Shown here piece by piece: positions 11,788 to 23,200 of a stretch of 64,000 bases of DNA. Position numbers and translations under genes: made by a program. The notes under the pieces are model-generated. The model did not search any database and was not told the DNA's origin. It was given only the letters and a program-made list of their open reading frames with translations. Numbering within the stretch: the first letter of the stretch is position 1; each line of letters begins with the position of its first letter. The stretch covers positions 387,269 to 451,268 of the forward strand of contig MU130358.1 in assembly GCA_015039465.1 (NCBI GenBank). The letters run 5' to 3'. This DNA comes from Phlegmacium glaucopus. Lineage: Eukaryota; Basidiomycota; Agaricomycetes; Agaricales; Cortinariaceae.

Positions 11788-13291
11788 TCAATCATATTTC
11801 CGTGCTCCAATATTAATCCGTCCACCCGCAGGACGCATAGGTTTACTCTTGCTCGACAACGATTTCTGAAACGTCTTGAGCTCTACAGTATGCACAGCGT
11901 CACCATCCTCCGCACTCTCAGATGCGTCACTGAAAGCTCGACTTCGTGCTGCTTCTTTGTGCCTTACAATCGGTCGACCCCCAATCACGTTCAAAATTCT
12001 CACAATACTGTCGTTTAACCAGATGAGGAGTTTGAAAATGGGCAAACGGATGGGTATAAATGGAGAAGGATGTCGGATGACTTCGTTCGCTCCTGGACTT
12101 GTCGTATTAGGGGGCATGGGATTATAGGGATCGATAGGTGCAGGACGAGCGTGTATCGCCATAATGATGTACTATGAAAAAATTATTGAGGATGGAGAAA
12201 ATGGGAAACAGCAGCTATGGGAAATGATTCTTACGGCTGGGAATAAGAGTGCGAAGAGGGCAACATTCGCGAGACTTGATCCCCAATTGCATAAAGCGGC
12301 TGATGGCAAACCTTTGAATGGAAAAAATATCAAAAATCCAAAAATTTCATGTAAAAGATCATGACAAAACTAACCGAAAGCAAAATAATAAGCCCATCGT
12401 TCTTCAAGATATCGTATTCGTTTAGAAAGCGAAAGCCCACGGGAAATCCAAACGAACCTAACCAAAAAATATATAATTCAACCGCTTGCTCCTTTCCTGG
12501 ACAATTCTAAACCGCTTACTCAAAACAATAATACCTAGAAAACCATCCAACAAGGCTCAATAGCAAATTTATCATCAACGTTCTTAGAAACTTCACTTAC
12601 GAATCTACCCAACATATAAATATAAATCCTGCTACGGGACCAACAGCTGGTATATATCCTAGCCCCAGGGAAATGAGCATAGATGTTACCACCATCACCA
12701 ATCGATATGCTGACGTTGCGATAGCGGTCAAAATGCCAGTATAGGACGTCGGTGGAGATGGCGCTGGCCTTCCACCATACTGAAGTATATATGCACGTTT
12801 AGCAATAATCGAACACCATGTTGCCTGATACGAAGCCTCTTGAGTATTCATCTAAATTAAATGAAGATGGACTTACATTAAGATACAAAGAAGTACCAAC
12901 GACAGGAAGGAGCCAGAGAACCTGATAAAACCGACTGATATTACGATGGTACCATATTTCCTGGTCTTTGACTAGGGGATGGAGCAGGAGGTCGAACACG
13001 TATATCGAGACCAGAGAAACGGAGTTGAGTAAAAGTGATTTATACATATTGGCTCGTATTTCGGCATCGCTAGAATAGTAGGTGTCATGGGTATTGGTCG
13101 TCTAAAGAACACCATAAAGATGTGCACCTTGCGACCGTTATAACGACGACACCCCATCGACAAGAATCATAGAGACCCCGCCAAGCCCATGTGAGTTGAA
13201 GGATAATTGAATCATTTAATGAAAGAAATGTTGGGTATGTTGACCTAGCAGATAATTTTGTTGTGTACAGAGGTCGTGCTGTCGACGACAT
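11788..13291 (-). CDS. EI24-family multispanning membrane protein
   Basis: Homologue of the EI24/EPG-4 (etoposide-induced 2.4) family, ER membrane proteins linked to autophagy and trafficking in animals; the role in fungi is poorly known. The ATG at 13291 starts MSSTARPLYTTKLSARSTYP followed by TFLSLNDSIILQLTWAWRGL. After an intron come SDAEIRANMYKSLLLNSVSL, hydrophobic segments (LVSIYVFDLLL; YQVLWLLPVVGTSLYLN), then WCSIIAKRAYILQYGGRPAP and SMLISLGLGYIPAVGPVAGF. Three small downstream exons give YYCFE, FVWISRGLSLSKRIRYLEER with WAYYFAFG, and GLPSAALCNWGSSLANVALF with ALLFPA. The last exon YIIMAIHARPAPIDPYNPMP runs to TGA at 11790-11788. The family hallmark YYCFE..W..RG.SL..RI..LE.RWAYY.AFG.P is clear. 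The last exon looks like a separate 124-codon ORF if introns are ignored. Its tail is hydrophilic and Ser/Lys rich. Confidence 0.85.
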
Positions 13292-13685
13292 CTCAAGCCA
13301 AGGTATATAAACCCTAACCCTAGATTGGGAGATCTCATATAATTCTGATTCGGTCTCGCTATGTTAACCCTCCTACAGAAGGCTACAAAGTAAAATCTTT
13401 TCCCCTTCCCAACTCGTGCACACGATTGAGAAGGAAATGTAGTACGTTGTACAGTAGTGCACCAATAATTTAATAGTTACAAAACAACGGTAATAAAGAA
13501 ATAGAAAGCAAACAGGCAGATACGATGAGTGAAACCGAAAATATAGACGAGGAAGCAGCATGAAGCTCGGGTCGGGAGTAGCACAGAATCAAGGATCATC
13601 CATAAGTGAAGGGAGTGGAACATGGAATCGTCCCATTCAAGATCGCTTGGTGGGCTACAAGACAACGGTGTAAGCAACGTTTAAG
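13292..13685. other. Intergenic between EI24-like and H1 genes
   Basis: 394 bases, A/T rich, between two minus-strand genes. It should hold the EI24-like promoter and the H1 3' end. No gene or clear motif seen. Confidence 0.5.
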
Positions 13686-14883
13686 TTAACCGGTAAAATA
13701 AAGACACTCAACAGATTTCCTGGGGACTTTGGCCGCAGGTTTAGCAGCTTCTTTCTTCGGGGCAGCTTTCTTGGCTGGCGCTTTCTTGGCGGTGGCTTTG
13801 GCCTTTGACGCGGCAGTTGTACCAGTAACAACCTGTACAATAACGTGACATCCCAATTAGAAAGAAAGTAAAATGTGCACGGACCTTCTTCGCCGGAGCT
13901 CGCTTGCTAGTCGTGGTCGTTTTCTTTACAGGTGCAGCCTTGGCCTTGGTTTTACCTGCAAGGACTTTCTTGGGTGCTGCCTTCTTGGCAACAGGCGCCT
14001 TGGGCTTAGTCGGGGGTTTAGTTGAGCTGACAGCCTTCTTTGTGGTCGTGGTTTTGGCAGCGCTCTTGGGTGCGGGGGCTGCCTTTGTAGTCTTTGCTTT
14101 AGTGGCTGCGGGCTTGGATTTAGAAGCAGGTTTGTTCTAAGAAAATATGAGAAGGGATAGATATGTCAATATCAATTTACCAATACCTCTTTGGACGACG
14201 TATCTACGGGCTTGGATTTGGGTGCCAACTTAACTCTGCCAGAGGGCCCTATAAAAGAAGATGTAGTCAATATATAGACGGCTCAAAATATAGTAAACCA
14301 GAGCATACCCTTGGGGAGGACGAAGACGCCTTTATCAGCGCCTGTGCTGATGGCTTTCGCAAGTTGGGTAGACTGAGCAGCACCAATTTCGAGTTTGTAT
14401 TTAGTCTCAACATATCTAAGAAGTATATGAGTAAGACCGAGTCAGATGAACATCATCTACGCATCTTACTTCTTGATCTGTGGGCGTGAGACACCGATGC
14501 GAGCATCTTCGGTGTTGACGGCGATACATTCCTACACGAGGTTCAAGCATTGTTAGCATGACATTCGGGTCCTAAGAATCCTCTTCGGAGGGGAGGGGAG
14601 GTACACCATATAGTGTAGGTAGCGATGAAGAGAAAAAGAAGGATGATGATAAGGATTGCGCACGGACACTTTACCCTCTGCCCTGCCAATTGCGGCAGAC
14701 GACGGCGACGATCGCATCGTGCATAGAGTATATCGCGTAGTAGTGTGCAGGAGGATCTTAAGCAACTATAAAAGGCAAGCTAACCTTAATCATGTCCACC
14801 CAAGTAGGATGTGAAGGAGCAGGCTTGGTAGCGGCGGACTTCTTTGCATTTGATTTAGTTGTAGTGGATTTTCTGGCGGACAT
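13686..14883 (-). CDS. HHO1: Linker histone H1
   Basis: Binds linker DNA and compacts chromatin. The ATG at 14883 starts MSARKSTTTKSNAKKSAATK. An intron separates PAPSHPTWVDMIK from the rest of the H15 winged-helix domain, ECIAVNTEDARIGVSRPQIK then KYVETKYKLEIGAAQSTQLA and KAISTGADKGVFVLPKGPSG-RVKL. The remainder is a long Lys/Ala/Pro/Thr tail (KAAPKKVLAG, AKKAPAKKAAPKKEAAKPAA) split by at least two introns, one at about 13885-13834. It ends KVPRKSVECLYFTG with TAA at 13688-13686. The single globular domain is the usual form in basidiomycetes. About 230 residues. The non-basic last residues (ECLYFTG) are unusual and could mean that the true last splice differs. Confidence 0.9.
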
Positions 14884-15337
14884 TGTTACGATATATGACT
14901 AAGAGATATGTCTTAAGGATGTCTTGAAGGATGGCCGAAGGGTAAGAACGGGCGGGATAGCGGTGGTTGAAGTTGAACCTGGGTGGGGAAAGGGGTCTGA
15001 TAACTTTCTATTCCGGCGGCCCTATTTATATGAACACGATCGCGTCGGTCACGTGAATGCTTGATTTTGTTAATCAACAAAGGTTTATCTTTAGCGGTCC
15101 CGATTCTATCAACAAAAGTCAAACACGCTAATGCTGTGTTATAATGACTGGGACCTTCTAAAATATATGTACCGCAAAATTCTATTGCGAAAGTGCTGTT
15201 GTTGGTGGGCGCGTTCCAGAGCGAAAGATTGTTTATCAATTTCATACGAATAATGAAGCGCGTAAACAATCAATTAAATCACTTGACTTGCCATCAGCCA
15301 ATCACAATCATCCAGTTCATTTGTCCTTAACCCCCTC
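14884..15337. promoter_or_regulatory. Divergent promoter H1/MZM1 with TATA, E-box and forkhead-like sites
   Basis: 454 bases between the two ATGs. Read for H1 (minus strand) there is a good TATAAATA at 15030-15023, about 140 bases upstream of the ATG. A perfect palindromic TCACGTGA (bHLH/Cbf1-type E-box) lies at 15049-15056 and a GTAAACAA forkhead core at 15262-15269. Forkhead factors drive G2/M and histone genes in fungi; whether these sites are used here is inference. Confidence 0.5.
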
Positions 15338-15876
15338 ATGTCCATTTCACCTGCGGTGAGGGCCGCTACTCGCTCAGCCTATCGCGAGGTCCTAAGAGCT
15401 GCTTCTGTAACATTTGCTGGTAATGTCTGTCTCCTTTGTCGCCTTCCGGGTGAGCTGACTGCTGTCATAGGTGACCCGCCTGTCCTTCGAGGTCACTTCT
15501 CATGTTTCCTGGTAACCACTTCCGATTCTTACTCGTTCCTTTAGCTTTTCGTACAAAAATACGATCCGACATTTCACACAGTTCTAAAACAGATCTCGAA
15601 TCGCAGCATAAGCAGAACCAACTGATACATGAGATTGCGGATGTCTTGAGGCGAAATATTGTACAAGGGACAAAATTACAAGATGACAATGGCGAACCAC
15701 TGTATCGTAAGTGCTTTTCTGTAGCGGAGGATGTCTATCAATAATCACTGTTAGGAATACACTTGAGGGATGAGACTGAGTTAGGTGACAATAATTCAAT
15801 CAAGAACCCGGCACCAATCGAGTCAAGTAGAAGCATGCGTAGAAAAGAGAGGGGTGAACGTCAGAAGTATGTATAA
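15338..15876 (+). CDS. MZM1: Mitochondrial zinc maintenance protein 1 (LYR-motif, LYRM7 family)
   Basis: Matrix chaperone that stabilises the Rieske protein Rip1 before insertion into respiratory complex III. The ATG at 15338 starts MSISPAVRAATRSAYREVLR; the AYR triplet sits at the LYR-motif position, and AASVTFAG follows. Three introns (donors near 15420, 15502 and 15708) join DPPVLR, AFRTKIRSDISHSSKTDLES, QLIHEIADVLRRNIVQGTKL and RIHLRDETELGDNNSIKNPA. The family end-block IHLRDETELGDNNSIK..P is intact. If the next possible intron is kept, the protein ends [12 protein letters not shown] with TAA at 15874-15876, a normal Mzm1 length of about 115-120 residues. If that 52-base intron (15867-15918) is removed, translation continues in frame into the release factor listed next. 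The Arg/Ser/Ala-rich start may also act as a mitochondrial presequence. Confidence 0.88.
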
Positions 15877-16498
15877 CCTATGACCTGACTCATGGCGTCG
15901 AAGAAATATTCAAATCAGCTTGTCAGATGCTGCTCCACTTGATACTATTCCCTCCCCTTCTTCACCTCAAACTCCCCCTCGATACTATTCTGCTCTCAAA
16001 AAGGCCCACAAGACTCGTGTTATACCTGAATTACGTGAGGAGGACCTTGAAGAAGCTTTTGTTCGTGGTATGGGTTTTAATCTATACTTGACGATATTTT
16101 CCTAATTTCTGTTCTCAGGGAGTGGGCCGGTATGTTCATACGCCGTCTTTAGAATTATTTCATATAACACCTGTAATAGGGTGGACAATCAATCAATAAA
16201 ACTGAAAATAATGTACAACTGCATCACAAGCCAACTGGACTTCGCGTATCTTGTCAGGATACGCGTTCTCTCTCGCAAAATAGGAAATTGGCTCGAAAGT
16301 GGATGCTTGAAAAGGCTTGTCCCCTGTTCTCTTTGTAGTTACAAGGCGAGTTAACATGTACTCTAAATCCAGTTGGATAAGCTAGTGAACCCTGGGCTCT
16401 CAAAAGAAGAGATGAAAGGTGCAAAGCAACGGGAACGAGAACGGAGGAGAAGGAAAAAGGCCAAGAAAAAGATGACTGCGGGTGATAGTAGTACTTAG
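15835..16498 (+). CDS. Mitochondrial GGQ release factor (MTRFR/C12orf65 type), overlapping or fused to MZM1
   Basis: Peptidyl-tRNA hydrolase-type rescue factor for stalled mitoribosomes. After the intron 15867-15918 the frame reads [20 protein letters not shown], then [17 protein letters not shown], and through two further short introns [20 protein letters not shown], with the catalytic GGQ, then [20 protein letters not shown]. After a GC-AG intron (16315-16372) it reads [20 protein letters not shown] and a Lys/Arg tail, TAG at 16496-16498. The basic tail fits ribosome A-site entry in this family. No ATG exists between the in-frame stop at 15881 and the first RF codons, so the start must come from upstream. 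The candidates are the whole MZM1 frame (fusion from 15338) or the internal ATG at 15835 in MZM1's last exon ([11 protein letters not shown]..). The coordinates given follow the second; the fusion is equally possible. Confidence 0.8.
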
Positions 16499-16588
16499 AT
16501 CGTCAACCGACTCGGATGATGGTGGTAAAGCATATTCTCGGCATATTCCGATTCCATAGGTTGCTTAGGTACAACTTGCAAGCAAATC

Positions 16589-18666
16589 ATGAGCGCGACA
16601 ACTTCCAGCGGATTACATTCACTTGCTACTCTAATCAAACGGTATGCTCATAACTTACTGCCTGATACATCCAACTCATATACCTCTTCAGTCTCGAAGC
16701 GGCAGCATCTCGTTTCGAGGATATTGCTGATTTACCTCTCGTTCTCGATCCATCAGCAGCCACACGTCACTCAATTCCTGCCATTCCTGGCGAAGCTGAG
16801 TACGGTGCACCTTCATCATCGCACCCACCACCATTACCACCGTTAGCTGTACCAGCAATCATAACTCCAACCGCAGCACCCATTGCAACAAATCAAGTAC
16901 CTGCAGAGACGCCGAAAAGTGTATCTGCCTTCCAAGACGTCATTAATGGGAAACTTAAACTTTTCATCGAATCCACCCAAAGTTTTGCGGGTCCAAACGT
17001 GATTGAAGTCGTACGTCTATGATATCCTCCATCGCGATGTCGCGACTGAGTGTTCTAAATGGTCATGTTTTGTTTTTGGGAGTAGGTCTCTTTGGTGCAG
17101 AAGGAATATGATGTACTCTTTACTTTCCTGAAAGCGGTTGCGGCTTGTCAGAAGCCAGACCAGAAGACGTTGGAATCGCTGGTTACTCCTTTGGCTGACT
17201 CGATCGAAGCAATTTCTCGGGCAAAGGAGGCCCACAGACGCGATCGTGATTGGTTCTCTCATCTGACACTGCTCAGCGAAGGTGCGCCTGTCATTGGATG
17301 GGTTGTCAATGTGAGTTTGAGTCACGGTATCTGACCTTTGTCATTATATTGAACATGAAGTAGCATATTCCTATACAGTCTATCATCGATATCAAGGATT
17401 CTGTAGTCTATTATGGAAACAAACTTAAGCAGGCACACAAAGACAAGTATGTGACAAAAGTGGCTTTTTTGTTTTGTTTCACATTTACTAATTCTCATCG
17501 ACTTAGGAATCCTAAACATGCCGAGTGGGTAAACTCATACGTCGCTACTTTTGACGCGATGCAAAGTTATGTCAAGGAGCATTATGCTACTGGGTTAGTC
17601 TGGAATCCCACAGTATGCAACTCTTATATCAATATCTTATTTTCTTCTTACTCTTAATTTTTACAGGGAGTTACCATCGAACAATATAAAGCCTCGAGTG
17701 CTGGTGGTGCTCCTCCTGTCCCTGTGGCTCCTGCCCCTCCACCGCCGCCGCCACCTCCACCTCCAGCACCCGATGCCAACGCAGCCCCATCAGCTGGTGG
17801 TGCTGCAGCAGTATTTGCCCAGCTCAACCGTGGAGAAGAGGTGACTAAAGGACTGCGCAAAGTTGATAAGAGCGAAATGACGCATAAGAACCCTGCGTTA
17901 AGAGCCAGTAGTGTGGTACCTGCAAGAACAACATCAACTTCTCCTGGTTAGCCATTGCCTTGTCGCTGATATAGATTTAACATTGACATTTCTTACTTTC
18001 AGTCGGTAAAAAACCAACCAAGCCCTCGAAACCACAAGCCCTTGCAGGCAAGAAACCACCCAAGTTCTTATTGGATGGTAATAAGTGGCTTATAGTCGGT
18101 CTTTCTTCGTTACATTTTTAATGTTTGATCATTAATCTGTGTTATGCGTTCGAAGGAATTCCAAGAGACCGAGACTATAATTGTTGACAACGTTGAAATT
18201 AACCAGTCTGTCAACATTTTTGGTTGCAAGGGTACAACCATTATCATCAATGGCAAAGTCAATGCCGTCAACCTTAGTACGTTTCTTCCATTCAAACTCT
18301 GATATCGACTCCAATGAATTGATGCACTCCTTCCGTTTTAACATAGTCAACAGTGTGAAAACATCCATCCTGGTTCAATCCGTAGTTTCTGCTGTCGCCG
18401 TCACCGCTTCTCCCTCCTTCCAAATACAAGTCACTGGTTCAGCCCCAATGATCCAACTCGACTCAACCGATTCTGGCCAGATTTACCTTTCGAAAGATAG
18501 TCTAAACGCTGAGATTACAACTGCCAAATGCAGTGCTATCAATATCAACTTGCCTGTGATAGGTCAAGAAGAAGGGGTGTTTGATGAACAGCCGGTTCCT
18601 GAGATGTTCAAGACTGTGGTACAGGATGGAAAGTTGGTGACGACTATTGTAGAGCATAGTGGTTGA
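16589..18666 (+). CDS. SRV2: Adenylyl cyclase-associated protein (CAP/Srv2)
   Basis: Recycles actin monomers from cofilin and, in yeasts, binds adenylyl cyclase. The ATG at 16589 starts MSATTSSGLHSLATLIKR, and an intron joins LEAAASRFEDIADLPLVLDP, the RLE heptad motif of the N-terminal cyclase-binding/oligomerisation helix. The helical folded domain follows (VSLVQKEYDVLFTFLKAV; RDRDWFSHLTLLSEGAPVIG; NPKHAEWVNSYVATFDAMQS). A proline-rich segment with ten Pro in a row (about 17735-17765) fits profilin/SH3 binding. Then come a WH2-like linker (LNRGEEVTKGLRKVDKSEMT, HKNP) and the C-terminal beta-helix CARP domain (TETIIVDNVEINQSVNIFGC; INSVKTSILVQSVVSAVAVT). It ends VQDGKLVTTIVEHSG, TGA at 18664-18666. 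Domain order and motifs match the family fully. The gene follows the release factor by only 90 bases. Confidence 0.95.
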
Positions 18667-19290
18667 TTTGATCCTTCTATGTTGAAGTGATGTCTCCTCA
18701 GTGCTGTGATGGATGGGTTAAATGTCAGGGAATTGATTTGTCCATAATATTTATATACCACAGGTTAAGTAATTTTAGTCGAACCGCGCTGATGATGGGC
18801 GTCTATTATAGATAGAAGATTTAGGGTTGTCTAGGTTCAACGGTCGGTAAGGAATTCGATTCTTCAGCTAGATTGAAAGGAACATCGCCAACTTGAAGAT
18901 GCCCTGCACAGAATGCGATCTGTGTAGGCATCAACATTGCCCAAGTCGTCAGCAGCCGTCACTGGTCAGTCAGCCCAAATCAGTACGCCGTCCAGAACCT
19001 AGGCTGGGTCTAAGCTACTTCGTCCAAAACCGATGCGCAGGATCACAGGCCGCAGACTTTGTTTTCACTATTAAATGGGCAACGACTACAAAAAAGAGGA
19101 AAGAAAGAAAGAAGGCTCACATTACCATTTCTGCTTGATCAATGAATCATTGAATGAGTATTTGAGGACAGTCCCGGTTACCGTGGAAAGGAACGCGTTC
19201 AGTCACATCACATGATCGAATTTGAAGTGTTCGCGACTGTTGAACAACCATCCATGTATCCTCTTGTTCATATAATTAAGATCTTGAAAG
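18667..19290. other. Intergenic CAP 3' flank / SPC24 upstream
   Basis: 624 bases between two plus-strand genes. A Cys-rich open frame at 18893-19138 has no homologue known to me and no splice context, so I treat the space as CAP 3' UTR plus SPC24 promoter. Confidence 0.5.
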
Positions 19291-20140
19291 ATGATCGATG
19301 TCCACGAAGCTACGTATGGCCAAATACACCATCAACAGAATCTTTCATATTATTGACTCAGACCTGCGTTTCTTTCTTTTTCCAGCACTCTTATCCGTGA
19401 TATGCTGCCTATCATGAATCCAGACGAGGATTACTTGACAATCGTTGCGGCAGAAGAAAGAATTGCTTCTTCAGAAGCGAGGAGAAAGAAAGAGCTTGAA
19501 GAATCCCATACCCACCTCAAATGTTCGTGTCTTGATCCCGAGCTCAATCCAAATCGACTCCTAAAGAAACCAATCTAAACTTGTAGCACTGACACGCGTG
19601 TTGGAAGCGGCGCGGATATCTTGTACTAGACCCTCGTCTGTTCCGTCAGAAGAGGGCCATGCTGCAACGATGAATGAACTTGACAGCAGCCGATTATCTC
19701 TGGCTAAAGCTATTAGCGATGCAGAAGCTTTGGCAGTGAATCGTGAAGCTGAACTCTCGACACTCAAGGAAGAAGCACGAAGACTGGAACTATATGACCC
19801 TGCTGCTGAACACGAAAAAGAACTCGATGGTAGCGCGTAAGTTCTAGATACAAACATCAACGTTGGAAGTCGAACTAATGAACTTTTTTGATATTTTCTG
19901 TAGGTTACGACTGACGATTTTCAAGGAACTGGGATTTGAGCCGATCGTGGAGAAAGATGGTAGCATCAACAAGATGCTCGTTCGTGCGTACAGATTTGTC
20001 CTTTGCAATTTTGTTTTGTAAGTGACAATTTTGTTTCAACTCCAGGTTCGCAATCTGGGGATGTTCATATCGTCGACTTCACCGATGGCAAAACGGATTT
20101 CGAATACACCCGGCTCCTTTGGAGGCTGGTCAATTCCTGA
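19291..20140 (+). CDS. SPC24: Kinetochore protein Spc24
   Basis: Subunit of the Ndc80 complex that docks the Spc25/Spc24 end onto the inner kinetochore. Exon 1 is only MIDVHEAT (ATG 19291); its donor (CTAC|GTATGG, 19314) joins the exon starting TLIRDMLPIMNPDEDYLTIV. A long coiled coil follows: AAEERIASSEARRKKELEES, then LTRVLEAARISCTRPSSVPS, LDSSRLSLAKAISDAEALAV and LSTLKEEARRLELYDPAAEH. The C-terminal RWD-like globular domain is LRLTIFKELGFEPIVEKDGS and INKMLVRSQSGDVHIVDFTD, with stop TGA at 20138-20140 after RLLWRLVNS. The start was chosen because the phase-2 junction gives an uninterrupted frame and the result resembles other basidiomycete Spc24. About 200 residues. The gene is convergent with CAC1, with 142 bases between the stops. 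Confidence 0.88.
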
Positions 20141-20282
20141 ATTATGTTCTGTTGCATATGATGAACTATCTATTCCTATGTATTTACAACACTGCCTTGC
20201 TCAGGCAGAAAATTTTGAGAATTTGTATCATAATTAGGGATAATCGATTAGGGTTGGGTATGGTGTCCATAATGTGGTAAAT

Positions 20283-23200
20283 TTAAGATCCTTGCTGGTC
20301 TAGTGCTATGACGCCTGGTGTTTCGTTAGTTTGGAAACTAGGCTTCAGAGGGACAATTCCTCCCAGTAGGGCAGGCTTAACAACCCAAACTTTCTTCTCC
20401 TTGCATTTCTCCCCGACTTCCCGCAGTTTGGCTTCAATAGCAGTCTTCTTCACCTTGTGCTCCCGTAGTTCCAGATAAATGGACTCTACAAGAGCATTGA
20501 TACTTGAAGCTTGAAGTTGGGTAATTTTATTGAGCAGGAAGCCCAAATGGCACTCAGGAAATGGCGCCCTGTTAGTGACAGATGCCTTCTTTGGTACCGG
20601 TGGTTTCGTCGACGAGCTAGATGAAGACTCTGCACTATTAGAGGCCGCTAGTCGAGGGGGTAGAGCTGGGACAGCGAACACAACATCGTCTGCGTGCGCA
20701 CCGTTCGTGGTTCGCAAACTAGCTTTATGGTCTTCGATACATGTTGACACATAGGAAAAGGGATCAATGGGGAACGGGGTGTCTAGACATCACTCAGTGA
20801 GATGAAACAAAGATAGAACAAGAGATAATAAAAAAATACCGTTGAAAAGCTGGATTCTGTATGGGTTGAAGGGATCATAATCGCACTGGCCAATGGAAGA
20901 CTCCCAAATTGGCCCTTTCGCAAAAGGTGTAAGCGGGAGGACTACTTTCCGCTTTTTACCACTTTTCTTCTCAGCATCGTCAGCCTTTCGTTTTAGTGTT
21001 GGAGCCGCAACAGTCAGGTCCAACAAAGGAGGTGGGGAATCTTTATCGTGTATTGATATTGCTGGTTCATCATCGTCATCCACCAGCCAGCTCTCCAGAT
21101 CAGAATCTGGCTCCTCTCCATCTCCATCCTCTTCTTCGCCGTCATCCACAACATCATCGGCGTCGCCAACGGCCTCTTCCTCCCATTCTTCTCCACTATC
21201 ATATCCATAGTCAAATACTAATGTGTCTTTAGCCAAAGGCGCACGAGCGCCAATAACCCGCGAACTACGCGTCCACGTCCCAAAGTATCCCGGTCGAGCA
21301 TCTGTATGGAAAGAAAGCGCTTTAGCCGGAAGCAGGGTGCGGTCACGCAGTTTGTCGACGATGACTCTGACAAGATCGTCGTTCTGCCCGATCTCAGCTT
21401 CCGAGAGCTGGGACATGATATCACGAACGGAGAGTGGGTGGTACGTCTTGTATTGTAGTGAGGGCTTCGATTGAGGATGCATTGCCCTCCGCAAGCGTGA
21501 AGGGTACGCAGGCGGAGGGAGGCTCGAAAGAATATTATGCAAACGTTCTGTTGGGCAAGTATTTCAGTAGAACAATAAGCAAAAAAGAAGAAAACGAAAA
21601 CATACCTTGGGAAGTCATGTTAATCAACTCTTCGCTAGTAGGTGTGTCTTGCATCTGCATCTTAACATCCTCGACTTCTTCGTCATTGTCGATTATGATG
21701 ACATCCGTTTGATATGAAGGTTTTCTTCTTCTCTTCGCCACCAAGAACCAATTCACAGGAGCAAGGACTTTATCTTTCTGCAATACGAAAGGTTTGAAGG
21801 TACGTTCGAAGTCAGACTGTAGTTTGGATGGGCCCGCTACAGCAACAGCGACCTCGGCTGGCGAAGAGGCTTTGGGCTTCGCAAAGAACTTCGCCATAAT
21901 GGATTGTGATTTATTTTGCGCTTCTTTTTCTTTCTTTTCCCGTTCAGCTCGCGCTAATTTCTTCTCTAGGCGTTCCTTCTCCTAGTAATAACATTTTTAT
22001 TCTGCACTTCGGGCATTTAGGCATAGACAGCTAGTTACCTTGACTGTCTTTTCTGGATCTTGGCTTTTCTTTGGACGACTGGTTTTGACATCGGTCTGCC
22101 ATAGAAAAAAAGTAACTGTAGGTCAATAGCCAAGTGATGATCATATGAATGACGAACAATATCATTTTCTACTTCAGCTGCTTTCTTCTTGCCTTGCCTT
22201 TTAGAGTTTGAAGACGAGGCTTTAATATCGTCACTCTTTAAATCAGAGTTTTGTGACGTTCCTTCACCATTAGACGTATTCAATTCCTTGACCGGTAGTT
22301 TCGAGGTTCCTTTGGGGTCGATTATTGCATCTCGCTCCTCCTGCGAAAGAGCTTCAAAAAGTACTTTCAAATCCTCTCTGGCCTGTAAAGAGTTTAATGA
22401 AGGGATTTTATAGATAGTCCGGCTTACTTGAATACGATCGGTCTGTCTCGCTTCCGCTTTCTCCCTGCTGTTCTTTGGTAACCAATCAAGATGCTCACTC
22501 TTCACTTCCCACCGCCATACACAAACTGCAGCAGGTATTTTAATATTTGAAGGAGCGTCCAGCCCATAATTGTTTCGCATTAGGACAGCTTTGATAGCAT
22601 TTTCAACCAGAGCGAGAGGAAGCGCAGCGTGTGTGAGAGACGATGTATCCTTGTTGTCATCCTCATCAAGAGTAGGTAGTAATTCGTGATGGATATGTTT
22701 GCTCAGCTGAGGGAGAGATTTGTCACTAACAATCGTGGCCAATTAATAACCGAACACCATATAGCTCAATGAACAAAAAACCTTTCGTGCGCCAACTTCG
22801 CGATTAACGGTCTGTGCTCGTCTGGAAAGGCGGTTAGAGGTGGTGATTGTTGGTTAATACGGTCTTCCAGCATTTCCCGGAACTTGACGATTTCTACAAA
22901 AAAAACTTCATTGCAAACCCCAATAACAATCCATAACATAAGACACACCTTGGAGAGTATCAGATTGTTTTTCGAATGAGATAGGTTTCTGTTTAAAGAC
23001 GACCTTTCCATTTTTCAACTCCACGATAGACACTTTATCTTGTTTCCCTTGACGAAGTGGCGCGTCAGAACGTGCAATATTCGAAAAAAAACGCGTCCAA
23101 CTCACTTTCTGAAGTAGATCCTGTGTCGAAATTTCCTGGAAACCCTCATAAAATATGAGGCGTGATGGCGACATGTATATTTCTGAGTCACCTTTGTTAC

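Noticed and set aside
11788..12162. A stand-alone 124-residue protein gene
   Set aside because: It is the last exon of the EI24-family gene; a TTTTTCATAG acceptor and the preceding exons join it in frame to YIIMAIHARPAP.
17654..17860. Gly-rich minus-strand frame in CAP
   Set aside because: Exact antisense of the poly-proline linker of CAP.
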